NCBI GenBank assembly: GCA_003979335.1
Contig: RYWC01000065.1
Coordinates: 1 to 5,116, forward strand
Reading direction: 5' to 3'
DNA: 5,116 nt
Origin: Clostridia bacterium
Lineage (GTDB): Bacteria > Bacillota_A > Clostridia > Christensenellales > Borkfalkiaceae
Part shown: positions 1 to 5,116 of the stretch, piece after piece
How the letters are laid out: each line of letters opens with the position of its first letter
Numbering within the stretch: the stretch's first letter is position 1
Notes under the pieces: model-generated
What the model was told of the DNA's origin: nothing
Databases searched by the model: none
Seen by the model: the letters and a program-made list of their open reading frames with translations, nothing else
Made by a program: the position numbers and the translations under genes

Positions 1-758
1 GCGTTGCAGAACTGCAAAAAGCCCGTGACGAAGCAAAAAGCCCCACTGCTGAGTTTGCATTGAATACCCTTTTAAAAAACGCGGAAACAGCCGAAAAAGA
101 AAATATGCCCGTATGTCAGGACACGGGGCTTGCCGTCGTCCTGCTTGAAATAGGTCAGGAAGTTTATTTAGAAGGTAAACTCTTAAAAGACGCCGTAAAC
201 GACGGCGTGCGCAGGGCTTATGCCGACGGATATTTCAGAAAATCGGTGTGCGACCCTTTGACAAGAAAAAATACCGGCGACAATACGCCTGCCGTTATCC
301 ACACCGAAATTGTTTCGGGCGACAAAATAAAAATTACTTTTTTACCAAAAGGTTTCGGCAGCGAAAATATGTCAAGGCTGTATATGCTTAAACCGGCGCA
401 GGGAATTCAGGGCGTTATCGACGCCATCGTCGAAACGGTCAGGCTTGCCGGCTCCCGACCCTGTCCCCCCGTTTACGTCGGGGTAGGGATAGGCGGAAGT
501 TTTGACACCTGCGCTTTCCTTGCAAAAAAGGCGCTTACAAGAGAGGTCGGCAAAGCGAGCGGCGACCCTACGGTTGCAAAGATAGAAAAAGAGGCTTTAA
601 AGCTCATAAATAATTTAGATATAGGCTGTCAGGGTTTCCACGGGAGTTGTACGGCTATCGGGGTCAGTTGCGAAGTTGCGCCAACGCACATCGCAGGGTT
701 GCCCATAGCAGTAAACATTCAGTGCCATTGCGTTCGCTGTGAAAAGGTGGAAATATGA
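1..758 (+). CDS. fumA: Class I fumarate hydratase (fumarase), alpha subunit, 5'-partial
   Basis: Alpha subunit of the two-subunit, iron-sulfur, O2-sensitive fumarase that interconverts fumarate and L-malate in the cytosol. The frame is already open at base 3 (VAELQKARDEAK...) and runs 251 codons to TGA. The TTG at base 60 is internal, not the start. Full family members are about 280 aa, so roughly 30 N-terminal residues are missing. Visible motifs, counting from base 3, are MPVCQDTG (Cys38), RKNTGDNTPA (from Arg88), KGFGSENMS, SRPCPP (Cys154), GVGIGG and PIAVNIQC (Cys241). By alignment from memory with FumA/TtdA, Cys38, Cys154 and Cys241 are the three [4Fe-4S] ligands. The usual GxGGxTT stretch reads GFHGSCTA here, and the tail is unusually Cys-rich (QCHCVRC). 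It overlaps the beta gene by ATGA. L-tartrate dehydratase or another hydro-lyase of this family cannot be excluded; the fumarase call rests on family likeness alone. Confidence 0.9.
   Translation, partial: VAELQKARDEAKSPTAEFALNTLLKNAETAEKENMPVCQDTGLAVVLLEIGQEVYLEGKLLKDAVNDGVRRAYADGYFRKSVCDPLTRKNTGDNTPAVIHTEIVSGDKIKITFLPKGFGSENMSRLYMLKPAQGIQGVIDAIVETVRLAGSRPCPPVYVGVGIGGSFDTCAFLAKKALTREVGKASGDPTVAKIEKEALKLINNLDIGCQGFHGSCTAIGVSCEVAPTHIAGLPIAVNIQCHCVRCEKVEI
744..750 (+). promoter_or_regulatory. Ribosome binding site of the fumarase beta gene
   Basis: AAGGTGG lies inside the 3' end of the alpha gene, and its AGG core is 7 bases upstream of the ATG at 755. It fixes the beta start at the ATG that overlaps the alpha stop codon (ATGA), an arrangement typical of translational coupling between subunits made in equal amounts. 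Confidence 0.7.
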
Positions 759-1273
759 AAAAACTGCAATTACCTTTAAGCAAGGAAGACATTAAAAATC
801 TTAAAGCCGGCGACAGCGTGCTTTTATCGGGTGAAATTTTAACCGCGCGCGACTGCGCCCACCGCGAGATATTCAAGCATTTAGACGACGGCGCGCCTCT
901 TCCTTTCGGACTTAAAAACGCCGTAATTTATTATGCCGGTCCCTGCCCAGCCAAGCCCGATAAAGCTTCGGGAAGCTGCGGACCTACAACTTCAGCAAGA
1001 ATGGAAAGTTTTGCGCCCAGGCTGTTAGAGTGCGGAGTAAGCGCTTTTATAGGCAAAGGCGAAATGAACGAAAGCACGCGCGAAGCCATTAAGAACTGTA
1101 CGGGGGTATACTTTGCCGCTATCGGCGGCGCAGGCGCGCTGTACGGCAATTCGATAAAAAAGAGCGAATGCATAGCTTTCCCCGAACTGCTTTCCGAAGC
1201 CGTGCACAGACTTGAAGTGGAAAATTTCCCCGTAGTTGTCGCTTATGACTGCTTCGGCAATTCTATATATTGA
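755..1273 (+). CDS. fumB: Class I fumarate hydratase, beta subunit
   Basis: Beta (C-terminal-domain) subunit of the two-subunit class I fumarase. It pairs with the upstream alpha subunit to form the active site around the [4Fe-4S] cluster. The 172 aa are close to the family's usual 170-200 aa and appear intact. Motifs in order are LLSGEILTARDCAHRE (residues 23-38, with the substrate-binding Arg32 of TARD), IYYAGPCPA (58-66), GSCGPTTSARME (73-84, with Thr78, Ser80 and Arg82 in the active-site strand), FIGKGEM (from residue 98, with Lys101), AIGGAGALYG, and VENFPVVVAYDCFGNSIY at the C-terminus. Thr78, Arg82 and Lys101 match residues described as catalytic or substrate-binding in class I fumarases (from memory of the Leishmania enzyme). 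The ATG start overlaps the alpha stop and has a good Shine-Dalgarno. The symbol follows the two-subunit naming and does not mean E. coli FumB, which is a single fused chain. Tartrate dehydratase beta is the main alternative. Confidence 0.92.
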   Translation: MKKLQLPLSKEDIKNLKAGDSVLLSGEILTARDCAHREIFKHLDDGAPLPFGLKNAVIYYAGPCPAKPDKASGSCGPTTSARMESFAPRLLECGVSAFIGKGEMNESTREAIKNCTGVYFAAIGGAGALYGNSIKKSECIAFPELLSEAVHRLEVENFPVVVAYDCFGNSIY

Positions 1274-1277
1274 AAGA

Positions 1278-1306
1278 CGTAAAATTGTTTGACTTTAAAC
1301 TTTACG
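1278..1306. repeat. Imperfect inverted repeat over the -35 region
   Basis: CGTAAA (1278-1283) and GTTT (1287-1290) are mirrored by AAAC (1297-1300) and TTTACG (1301-1306). Together they form a 10-bp dyad with a 3-base bulge and a 6-base loop (GACTTT). It lies just after the fumarase beta stop and spans the TTGACT element. It could be an operator or a weak 3' stabilising hairpin for the fumarase mRNA. It has no U-tract, so it does not look like an intrinsic terminator. In AT-rich sequence it could also be chance. Confidence 0.3.
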
Positions 1307-1317
1307 GCAGCTATAAT
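1289..1317 (+). promoter_or_regulatory. Sigma-A promoter of the T-box leader and pheST operon
   Basis: TTGACT (1289-1294) and a perfect TATAAT (1312-1317) are separated by exactly 17 bases. The predicted transcription start is about 1324-1325, roughly ten bases before Stem I of the T-box leader begins. The -35 box is only 15 bases after the fumarase beta stop, so this promoter separates pheST from the fumarase unit. Confidence 0.85.
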
Positions 1318-1333
1318 AAATATAAATTTCAAA

Positions 1334-1437
1334 GGCGATGAACGGGACAGACGTTCCACGCACCCTTTACAGAGAGAGAAATCCGCAAACGGCTGAAAGG
1401 TTTCTTACAGGGTCGGAACGGTATTCCCCCGCGAGCC
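1334..1437 (+). ncRNA. T-box Stem I with specifier loop and tRNA-elbow-binding tip
   Basis: Helices that can be drawn by eye are GGC (1334-1336) with GCC (1435-1437); a kink-turn-like GATGAA (1337-1342) facing CGA (1432-1434); CGGG (1343-1346) with CCCG (1428-1431); the specifier loop (ACAGA 1347-1351 facing GTATTCC 1421-1427); CGTTCC (1352-1357) with GGAACG (1415-1420); ACCCT (1362-1366) with AGGGT (1409-1413); and GAAATC (1378-1383) with GGTTTC (1399-1404) near the tip. AGAGAG (1371-1376) and GCTGAAAGG (1392-1400) correspond to the paired T-loop motifs that stack on the tRNA elbow in long Stem I types. TTC at 1424-1426 sits at the specifier position and reads as a Phe codon. Confidence 0.8.
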
Positions 1438-1520
1438 GACGGGCGAAAGGTTCTAAACTTATTAGTCTGCTCCGTATGCCTTGCGTTAAAGGTTAAATTA
1501 AGGCGGCTTTTGCCGCGAAA

Positions 1521-1547
1521 CAGGTGGTACCGCGATTATTCGCCCTG
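1521..1547 (+). promoter_or_regulatory. T-box antiterminator
   Basis: CAGG (1521-1524) pairs with CCTG (1544-1547), and GCG (1532-1534) pairs with CGC (1541-1543), closing the loop ATTATT. Between the two helices is the 7-base bulge TGGTACC (1525-1531). The first four bases, UGGU, can pair with ACCA at the 3' end of an uncharged tRNA. The fourth base, U, matches discriminator A73, which tRNA-Phe carries. The 3' strand of this fold (1541-1547) is shared with the terminator stem, so the two structures exclude each other. Confidence 0.93.
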
Positions 1548-1573
1548 TGCTTTTGCACGGGGTTTTATTTTTT
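1543..1573 (+). terminator. Intrinsic terminator of the T-box leader
   Basis: CCCTGTGC (1543-1550) pairs with GCACGGGG (1555-1562) around a TTTT loop, giving 8 bp with one G-U pair. The tract TTTTATTTTTT (1563-1573) follows. It forms when tRNA-Phe is charged and stops transcription 31 bases before the pheS start codon. Confidence 0.93.
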
Positions 1574-1595
1574 GCAGGTATAAAAATTATTTTGC

Positions 1596-1599
1596 GAGG
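1596..1599 (+). promoter_or_regulatory. Ribosome binding site of pheS
   Basis: GAGG, within GCGAGGTTT, ends five bases before the ATG at 1605. This is a short Shine-Dalgarno, but it lies downstream of the terminator U-tract and supports the annotated start. The same 9-mer GCGAGGTTT occurs before pheT. Confidence 0.6.
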
Positions 1600-1604
1600 T
1601 TTTT

Positions 1605-2627
1605 ATGAAAAACAAGATTGCGGAAATAGAAAACAGCATTGAATCAGCCGTTCAGGACATACAGTCCTCCAAAACTTTACAGGAAATAAAGATGAAGTTT
1701 TTGGGGAAGACAGGCGAAATCACTTCGCTTATGAAAAATATGCGCGACGTTCCGCCCGAACAGCGCCCCTCAATGGGCAAGCTTTTGAACGCCCTGCGCG
1801 AATGGACGGAAGAACGGTTCAATACCATTGAGAAAAAAATCAAACAAATAGAACTAAGCAAGAAATATCAGGATGAAAAGATTGACGTAACCATGCCGGG
1901 CAACATCTCCGACGACGGAGCTTACCACCCCAACACTTTGGTTCGCAACGAACTTGTTTCTATTTTTGCCGGAATGGGTTTCGAGGTGTTCGAGGGTCCT
2001 GAAATTGAAAACGACTATTACAATTTCACCGCGCTCAACACCCCGTCCGACCACCCTGCAAGAGATATGCAGGATACCTTTTATATATCCGACGATTTAC
2101 TGCTGCGCACGCAAACATCCGCAGGACAGATAAGGGTTATGGAAAACAAAAAGCCGCCCATTAAAATTCTGTCGCCGGGCAAAGTTTACCGTAGCGACGA
2201 CGACGCCACCCATTCTCCTATGTTCTCGCAGATGGAAGGGCTTGTGGTAGACAAGGGCATTACTCTTTGCGACCTTAAAGGTATGCTTGACGAATTCGCA
2301 AAACGCATATTCGGCGCAGGCGTAAAGACAAGGCTCCGCCCCTCCTATTTCCCTTTTACCGAGCCGTCTGTTGAAGTTGACGTAAGCTGTTTCGAATGCG
2401 GCGGAAAGGGTTGCCGTTTGTGCAAAGGCACGGGCTGGATTGAAGTTTTAGGCGCAGGCATGGTAAACAGGCGCGTACTTGAAGGCTGCGGCATTGACCC
2501 CGACGAATATACGGGATTTGCTTTCGGTATGGGCATAGAAAGAATTGCCATGCTGAAATACGGCGTAAACAATATGAAGCTCCTTTTCGAGGGCGACACA
2601 AGATTTTTAAAACAGTTCAAGGGTTAA
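1605..2627 (+). CDS. pheS: Phenylalanyl-tRNA synthetase alpha subunit
   Basis: Catalytic subunit of the (alpha-beta)2 PheRS, which activates Phe with ATP and transfers it to tRNA-Phe in the cytosol. The 340 aa match the bacterial norm and the frame is intact. Residues 1-95 are the charged two-helix N-terminal arm that contacts tRNA. The class II core follows: a motif 1 region around [11 protein letters not shown] (107-117), the [11 protein letters not shown] segment (150-160), [10 protein letters not shown] (substrate-site Gln170 and Ser172), motif 2 [12 protein letters not shown] (192-203, Arg196) leading into FSQMEG (207-212), [11 protein letters not shown] (245-255), LGAGMV (282-287), and motif 3 [10 protein letters not shown] (304-313). 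Ala306 is the residue that sets Phe pocket size in E. coli PheS. Cys262, Cys265, Cys270 and Cys273 form a zinc-ribbon-like insert that I recall from B. subtilis-type PheS. The gene sits directly behind the T-box leader and 17 bases before pheT. Confidence 0.98.
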   Translation: MKNKIAEIENSIESAVQDIQSSKTLQEIKMKFLGKTGEITSLMKNMRDVPPEQRPSMGKLLNALREWTEERFNTIEKKIKQIELSKKYQDEKIDVTMPGNISDDGAYHPNTLVRNELVSIFAGMGFEVFEGPEIENDYYNFTALNTPSDHPARDMQDTFYISDDLLLRTQTSAGQIRVMENKKPPIKILSPGKVYRSDDDATHSPMFSQMEGLVVDKGITLCDLKGMLDEFAKRIFGAGVKTRLRPSYFPFTEPSVEVDVSCFECGGKGCRLCKGTGWIEVLGAGMVNRRVLEGCGIDPDEYTGFAFGMGIERIAMLKYGVNNMKLLFEGDTRFLKQFKG

Positions 2628-2629
2628 GC

Positions 2630-2633
2630 GAGG
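2630..2633 (+). promoter_or_regulatory. Ribosome binding site of pheT
   Basis: GAGG, within GCGAGGTTT in the short pheS-pheT gap, lies 11 bases before the ATG at 2645, longer than usual spacing. No better start is nearby: the MKAPLSWL sequence that follows is the normal PheT N-terminus, so the ATG is secure even though the site is weak. Confidence 0.5.
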
Positions 2634-2644
2634 TTTAAATAATT

Positions 2645-5116
2645 ATGAAAGCACCTTTAAGTTGGCTTAAAGCTTACGTTGATATAGACGTTACCGCACA
2701 GGAATTACAGGAAAAACTTTTTTCGTGCGGTTTCGAAGTTGAAGAATTAATCGAGACGGGAAAAGACATAACAGGCGTTGTTGTAGGTGAAGTGACAGAA
2801 TGCAAACCCGTAGAAGGAACGCACTTGCACGTCTGCAAAGTTGATTGCGGCGAAAAAGGAATTTTTCAGATTTGCTGCGGAGCCGATAATGTTAGAAAAG
2901 GCATTAAGGCGCCTGCCGCCCTTGCAGGCGCGACAGTTTACGCCACCGCGAAAGACCACGTCACTATTGAGGGCGTGACGAAAATCAAACAGGGTAAACT
3001 GAGGGGAATAATTTCCGAAGGAATGCTCTGTTCGGGCGCGGAACTCGGTCTGAACGAAGATTTATACGAAGGCGCAGGCTACTGCGGACTTTTGATTCTT
3101 CCTCAAAGTCTGAAAAACGGCTCAGACGTAAAACCTGTTTTAGGTCTTGACGATTACATTTTCGATATAAGCGTTACCGCTAACAGACCCGATTGCCAAA
3201 GCATTTACGGAATGGCGCGCGAGGTTGCAGCCGTTTTAGACAAAAAGATTAAACCTTTGGATGTATCTTTCAAAAGTACGCACGTCGACGGCATCGAAAT
3301 ACCTGAAATTACATTTGAGGATGTAATGTTCGGCGTTTCCGAAGATAAACTCAAAAAAATCAAGAACTTAAAAATCAACGACCTTGCGCCCGATTTATGC
3401 CCCAGATATATAGGTCATTATATTAAAGACGTTAAATGCGGCAAATCCCCCCTTTGGCTTACGCAAAGGCTTGCAAAGTGTGGAATACGGTCTATAAACA
3501 CAATCGTAGATATAACCAACTACATTTTATTGGAATTGGGTCAGCCCATGCACGCGTTCGATTTAAGAACGCTTGAAGGCTGTGAAATAAACATACGCAG
3601 GGCAAACAGCAATGAAGCAATAACCACTCTTGACGGCAACGAATTTAAGCTTACTCAGGACAATCTTGTAATATGCGACGCAACAAAGCCCGTAGCAATT
3701 GCCGGCGTTATGGGCGGACAGAACAGCGAAATACAAGACGATACGACGCAGGTATTATTCGAATGCGCTAAATTTGCGCGCGACAGCGTAAGAAAGACGG
3801 CGCGCGCATTAGGTCAACATACCGACAGCTCGGCAATGTTTGAAAAAGGCGTAAACGAATACACGACCGAACTTGCAATGAAACGCGCGCTCCACCTTGT
3901 TGAAAAGCTGAACTGCGGAACCGTAACAAACATTTGCAAGGACGTAAAAACACAATATTCGCACACCGCAAAAAAGGAAATGACGGTAAGCATATCTAAA
4001 ATTAACGCTTTACTCGGCATAGAAGTCCCCGAAAAAACAATAAAGAAAATTCTGAAAAACCTTGAATTCGGTATTAAAACAGACGGCGACGAAATGACTT
4101 TGAATGTCCCTGCTTACCGCGAGGATATAGACGGCTATCCCGATATCGCCGAAGAAGTAATACGTTTTTACGGCTACGACAATATACAGGGAACTTTCCT
4201 CCCCTCCGCTCACATTACAAACGGCGGATTTACGGAAGAACAGAAAGCTGAAAACAGGCTGAAAGATTTACTTGTAGGTAAAGGTTTATACGAGATATCG
4301 ACATACTCTTTCTATTCGCAGAAAGATTTGGACATGCTCCGCTTCCCTGCCGACGCGCCCGAAAGAAAGGCGATTAAAATTCTCAACCCTATAAGCGAAG
4401 ACCTGTCGATTATGCGGACAACCTTAGCCCCCTCAATGCTGAACGTAATTGTACGCAACCTGCGCAGAGGAAACATGACGGGCAAAATGTTTGAGATAAG
4501 CAAAATTTATCTTGCGGACGAACTGCCGTTGACAATCTTCCCCGAAGAAAGACCCGTGATTTCGCTGGGTATGTGGGGAAAATACAATTTCTTCGATTTA
4601 AAGGGCATAACGGAATTTATCGCGTCTTCGCTGAACACTCAGTTCGAATATAAACCTTGCGAGAAACCTTTCCTGCACCAAGGCATTTCCGCCGCTATAT
4701 TATGCGACGGAGTCGAAATAGGCTATTTAGGTATGATTTCGCCTGAAATTTCCGATGAACTTGCTTTGGATAGGTTTGCCTTTGTTGCGGAAATAGATTA
4801 CAAAGAACTTAAAAACCACGCAAAACCGTTCAGATACGTTCCTCTGCCCAAATTCCCCGAAGCTACAAGAGATTTGGCTTTGATATGCGGCTCTGAAATA
4901 ACCTGCGCTGAGATAGAAAAGGAAATATATTCAGCCTGCAAGTACGTCACCGCCGTAAAGCTTTTTGACGTATACGCCGGCGAGCAAATAGGCAAAGGCA
5001 AAAAGTCAATGGCGTTTAACATAACTTTTACGCCCAAAGACGAAGATATAGAAAATAAGATAGACGGATTTATAAAAAGAATTCTGAATAACCTTAAAGA
5101 AAAATTGGATATACAG
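2645..5116 (+). CDS. pheT: Phenylalanyl-tRNA synthetase beta subunit, 3'-partial
   Basis: Beta subunit of PheRS, which binds tRNA-Phe and edits mischarged Tyr-tRNA-Phe. I translated 824 codons without a stop up to the window edge. Domains in order are the N-terminal MKAPLSWLKAYV; an EMAP/OB-type tRNA-binding domain (about 43-155, VVVGEVTECKP to SEGMLCSGAELGL); ANRPDC (about 179-184) leading into the B3/4 editing domain (about 195-410, with DITNYILLELGQPMHAFD ending at 306); the B5 DNA-binding-like domain (about 446-513, ending EEVIRFYGYDNI); a catalytically inactive class II core-like region (about 515-715, including LNPISEDLSIMRTTL); and the FDX-ACB anticodon-binding domain (about 729 to the end, KFPEATRDLAL, LFDVYAGEQIG, KKSMAFNITF). 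Family proteins are about 790-820 aa and end shortly after this point, so only a few residues should be missing. The gene is co-transcribed with pheS and controlled by the same T-box. Whether another gene follows in the operon is not visible. Confidence 0.97.
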   Translation, partial: MKAPLSWLKAYVDIDVTAQELQEKLFSCGFEVEELIETGKDITGVVVGEVTECKPVEGTHLHVCKVDCGEKGIFQICCGADNVRKGIKAPAALAGATVYATAKDHVTIEGVTKIKQGKLRGIISEGMLCSGAELGLNEDLYEGAGYCGLLILPQSLKNGSDVKPVLGLDDYIFDISVTANRPDCQSIYGMAREVAAVLDKKIKPLDVSFKSTHVDGIEIPEITFEDVMFGVSEDKLKKIKNLKINDLAPDLCPRYIGHYIKDVKCGKSPLWLTQRLAKCGIRSINTIVDITNYILLELGQPMHAFDLRTLEGCEINIRRANSNEAITTLDGNEFKLTQDNLVICDATKPVAIAGVMGGQNSEIQDDTTQVLFECAKFARDSVRKTARALGQHTDSSAMFEKGVNEYTTELAMKRALHLVEKLNCGTVTNICKDVKTQYSHTAKKEMTVSISKINALLGIEVPEKTIKKILKNLEFGIKTDGDEMTLNVPAYREDIDGYPDIAEEVIRFYGYDNIQGTFLPSAHITNGGFTEEQKAENRLKDLLVGKGLYEISTYSFYSQKDLDMLRFPADAPERKAIKILNPISEDLSIMRTTLAPSMLNVIVRNLRRGNMTGKMFEISKIYLADELPLTIFPEERPVISLGMWGKYNFFDLKGITEFIASSLNTQFEYKPCEKPFLHQGISAAILCDGVEIGYLGMISPEISDELALDRFAFVAEIDYKELKNHAKPFRYVPLPKFPEATRDLALICGSEITCAEIEKEIYSACKYVTAVKLFDVYAGEQIGKGKKSMAFNITFTPKDEDIENKIDGFIKRILNNLKEKLDIQ

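Larger units (their letters stand above)
1325..1573 (+). promoter_or_regulatory. T-box riboswitch leader of pheST (tRNA-Phe sensing)
   Basis: This is a complete T-box transcriptional attenuator filling the gap before pheS. Elements seen in order are Stem I (1334-1437) with its distal AGAGAG and GCTGAAAGG motifs, a probable Stem II (cGAAAGG 1444-1450 with CCTTGCG 1479-1485, one A-G mismatch), a Stem III hairpin (GCGGC 1503-1507, loop TTTT, GCCGC 1512-1516), the T-box sequence AGGTGGTACCGCG (1522-1534), and mutually exclusive antiterminator and terminator folds. In this family, uncharged tRNA pairs with the specifier codon in Stem I and through its NCCA end with the antiterminator bulge, which allows read-through into the downstream gene. 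The downstream pheST genes, the UUC in the specifier loop and the UGGU bulge all suggest tRNA-Phe as ligand. I did not resolve a fold for 1451-1478 or 1488-1501. Confidence 0.95.

Noticed and set aside
60..62. TTG at base 60 as the start of the fumarase alpha gene
   Set aside because: The same frame is open upstream to base 3 and encodes plausible family sequence (KARDEAKSPTAEFAL), so this is an internal Leu and the gene runs off the window.
664..1207. Minus-strand open frames opposite the fumarase beta gene (664-876, 931-1173, 1025-1207)
   Set aside because: They are antisense to strongly conserved enzyme sequence, overlap each other, show no recognisable protein family, and have low-complexity Ser/Ala/Phe-rich translations.
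1274..1604. A small gene or tRNA in the fumarase-pheS gap
   Set aside because: The stretch is fully explained by a promoter and a T-box leader. The tRNA-like impression comes from the T-loop-like motifs of Stem I.
2207..2241. Ser in FSQMEG of PheS in place of the His of E. coli FHQMEG as a possible loss of function
   Set aside because: As I recall, B. subtilis-type PheS has Thr at this position, so a small hydroxyl residue is normal in this lineage; the catalytic Arg, Gln and Glu are kept.
1652..2620. Minus-strand open frames inside pheS (1652-1861, 1854-2054, 2345-2620, 2356-2601)
   Set aside because: They are shadows of the pheS reading frame with no recognisable domains; two overlap each other in different frames.
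2747..5037. Minus-strand open frames inside pheT (2747-2959, 3768-3971, 3814-4020, 4010-4213, 4312-4503, 4798-5037)
   Set aside because: All are under 80 aa, antisense to an intact pheT frame, and without family motifs.

Overview
This window is an ordinary housekeeping segment of a low-to-medium GC Gram-positive (Bacillota) genome, most probably from the class Clostridia. Three things point there: an O2-sensitive two-subunit class I fumarase, a tRNA-sensing T-box leader in front of aminoacyl-tRNA synthetase genes, and a PheS with the Cys-x2-Cys/Cys-x2-Cys insert that I know from Bacillota PheS. I cannot place it more finely. All genes are on the + strand.

Bases 1-1273 carry the two subunits of a class I [4Fe-4S] fumarate hydratase (or a close relative such as tartrate dehydratase). 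The alpha gene is cut off at its 5' end by the window edge. It overlaps the beta gene by four bases (ATGA), so the two are translationally coupled. Bases 1274-1604 hold no gene. They contain a consensus sigma-A promoter (TTGACT, 17 bp, TATAAT) that begins 15 bases after the fumarase stop codon. A complete T-box leader follows, with Stem I, a likely Stem II, Stem III, the T-box sequence, an antiterminator and a competing intrinsic terminator. The likely specifier is UUC (Phe), and the antiterminator bulge is UGGU, which fits the ACCA end of tRNA-Phe.

Bases 1605-5116 are the pheS-pheT operon for phenylalanyl-tRNA synthetase. pheS is complete at 340 aa. pheT is open for 824 codons to the window edge and seems to lack only a few C-terminal residues. 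When uncharged tRNA-Phe accumulates it should bind the leader, stabilise the antiterminator and raise pheST transcription. When tRNA-Phe is charged, the terminator forms. No terminator is visible between the fumarase genes and this leader, so the T-box terminator may also end fumarase read-through transcripts.

I found no mobile element, CRISPR array, tRNA or rRNA gene, and no evidence of an undescribed system. The points most worth checking are the details of the T-box specifier loop and the cysteine-rich C-terminus of the fumarase alpha subunit.
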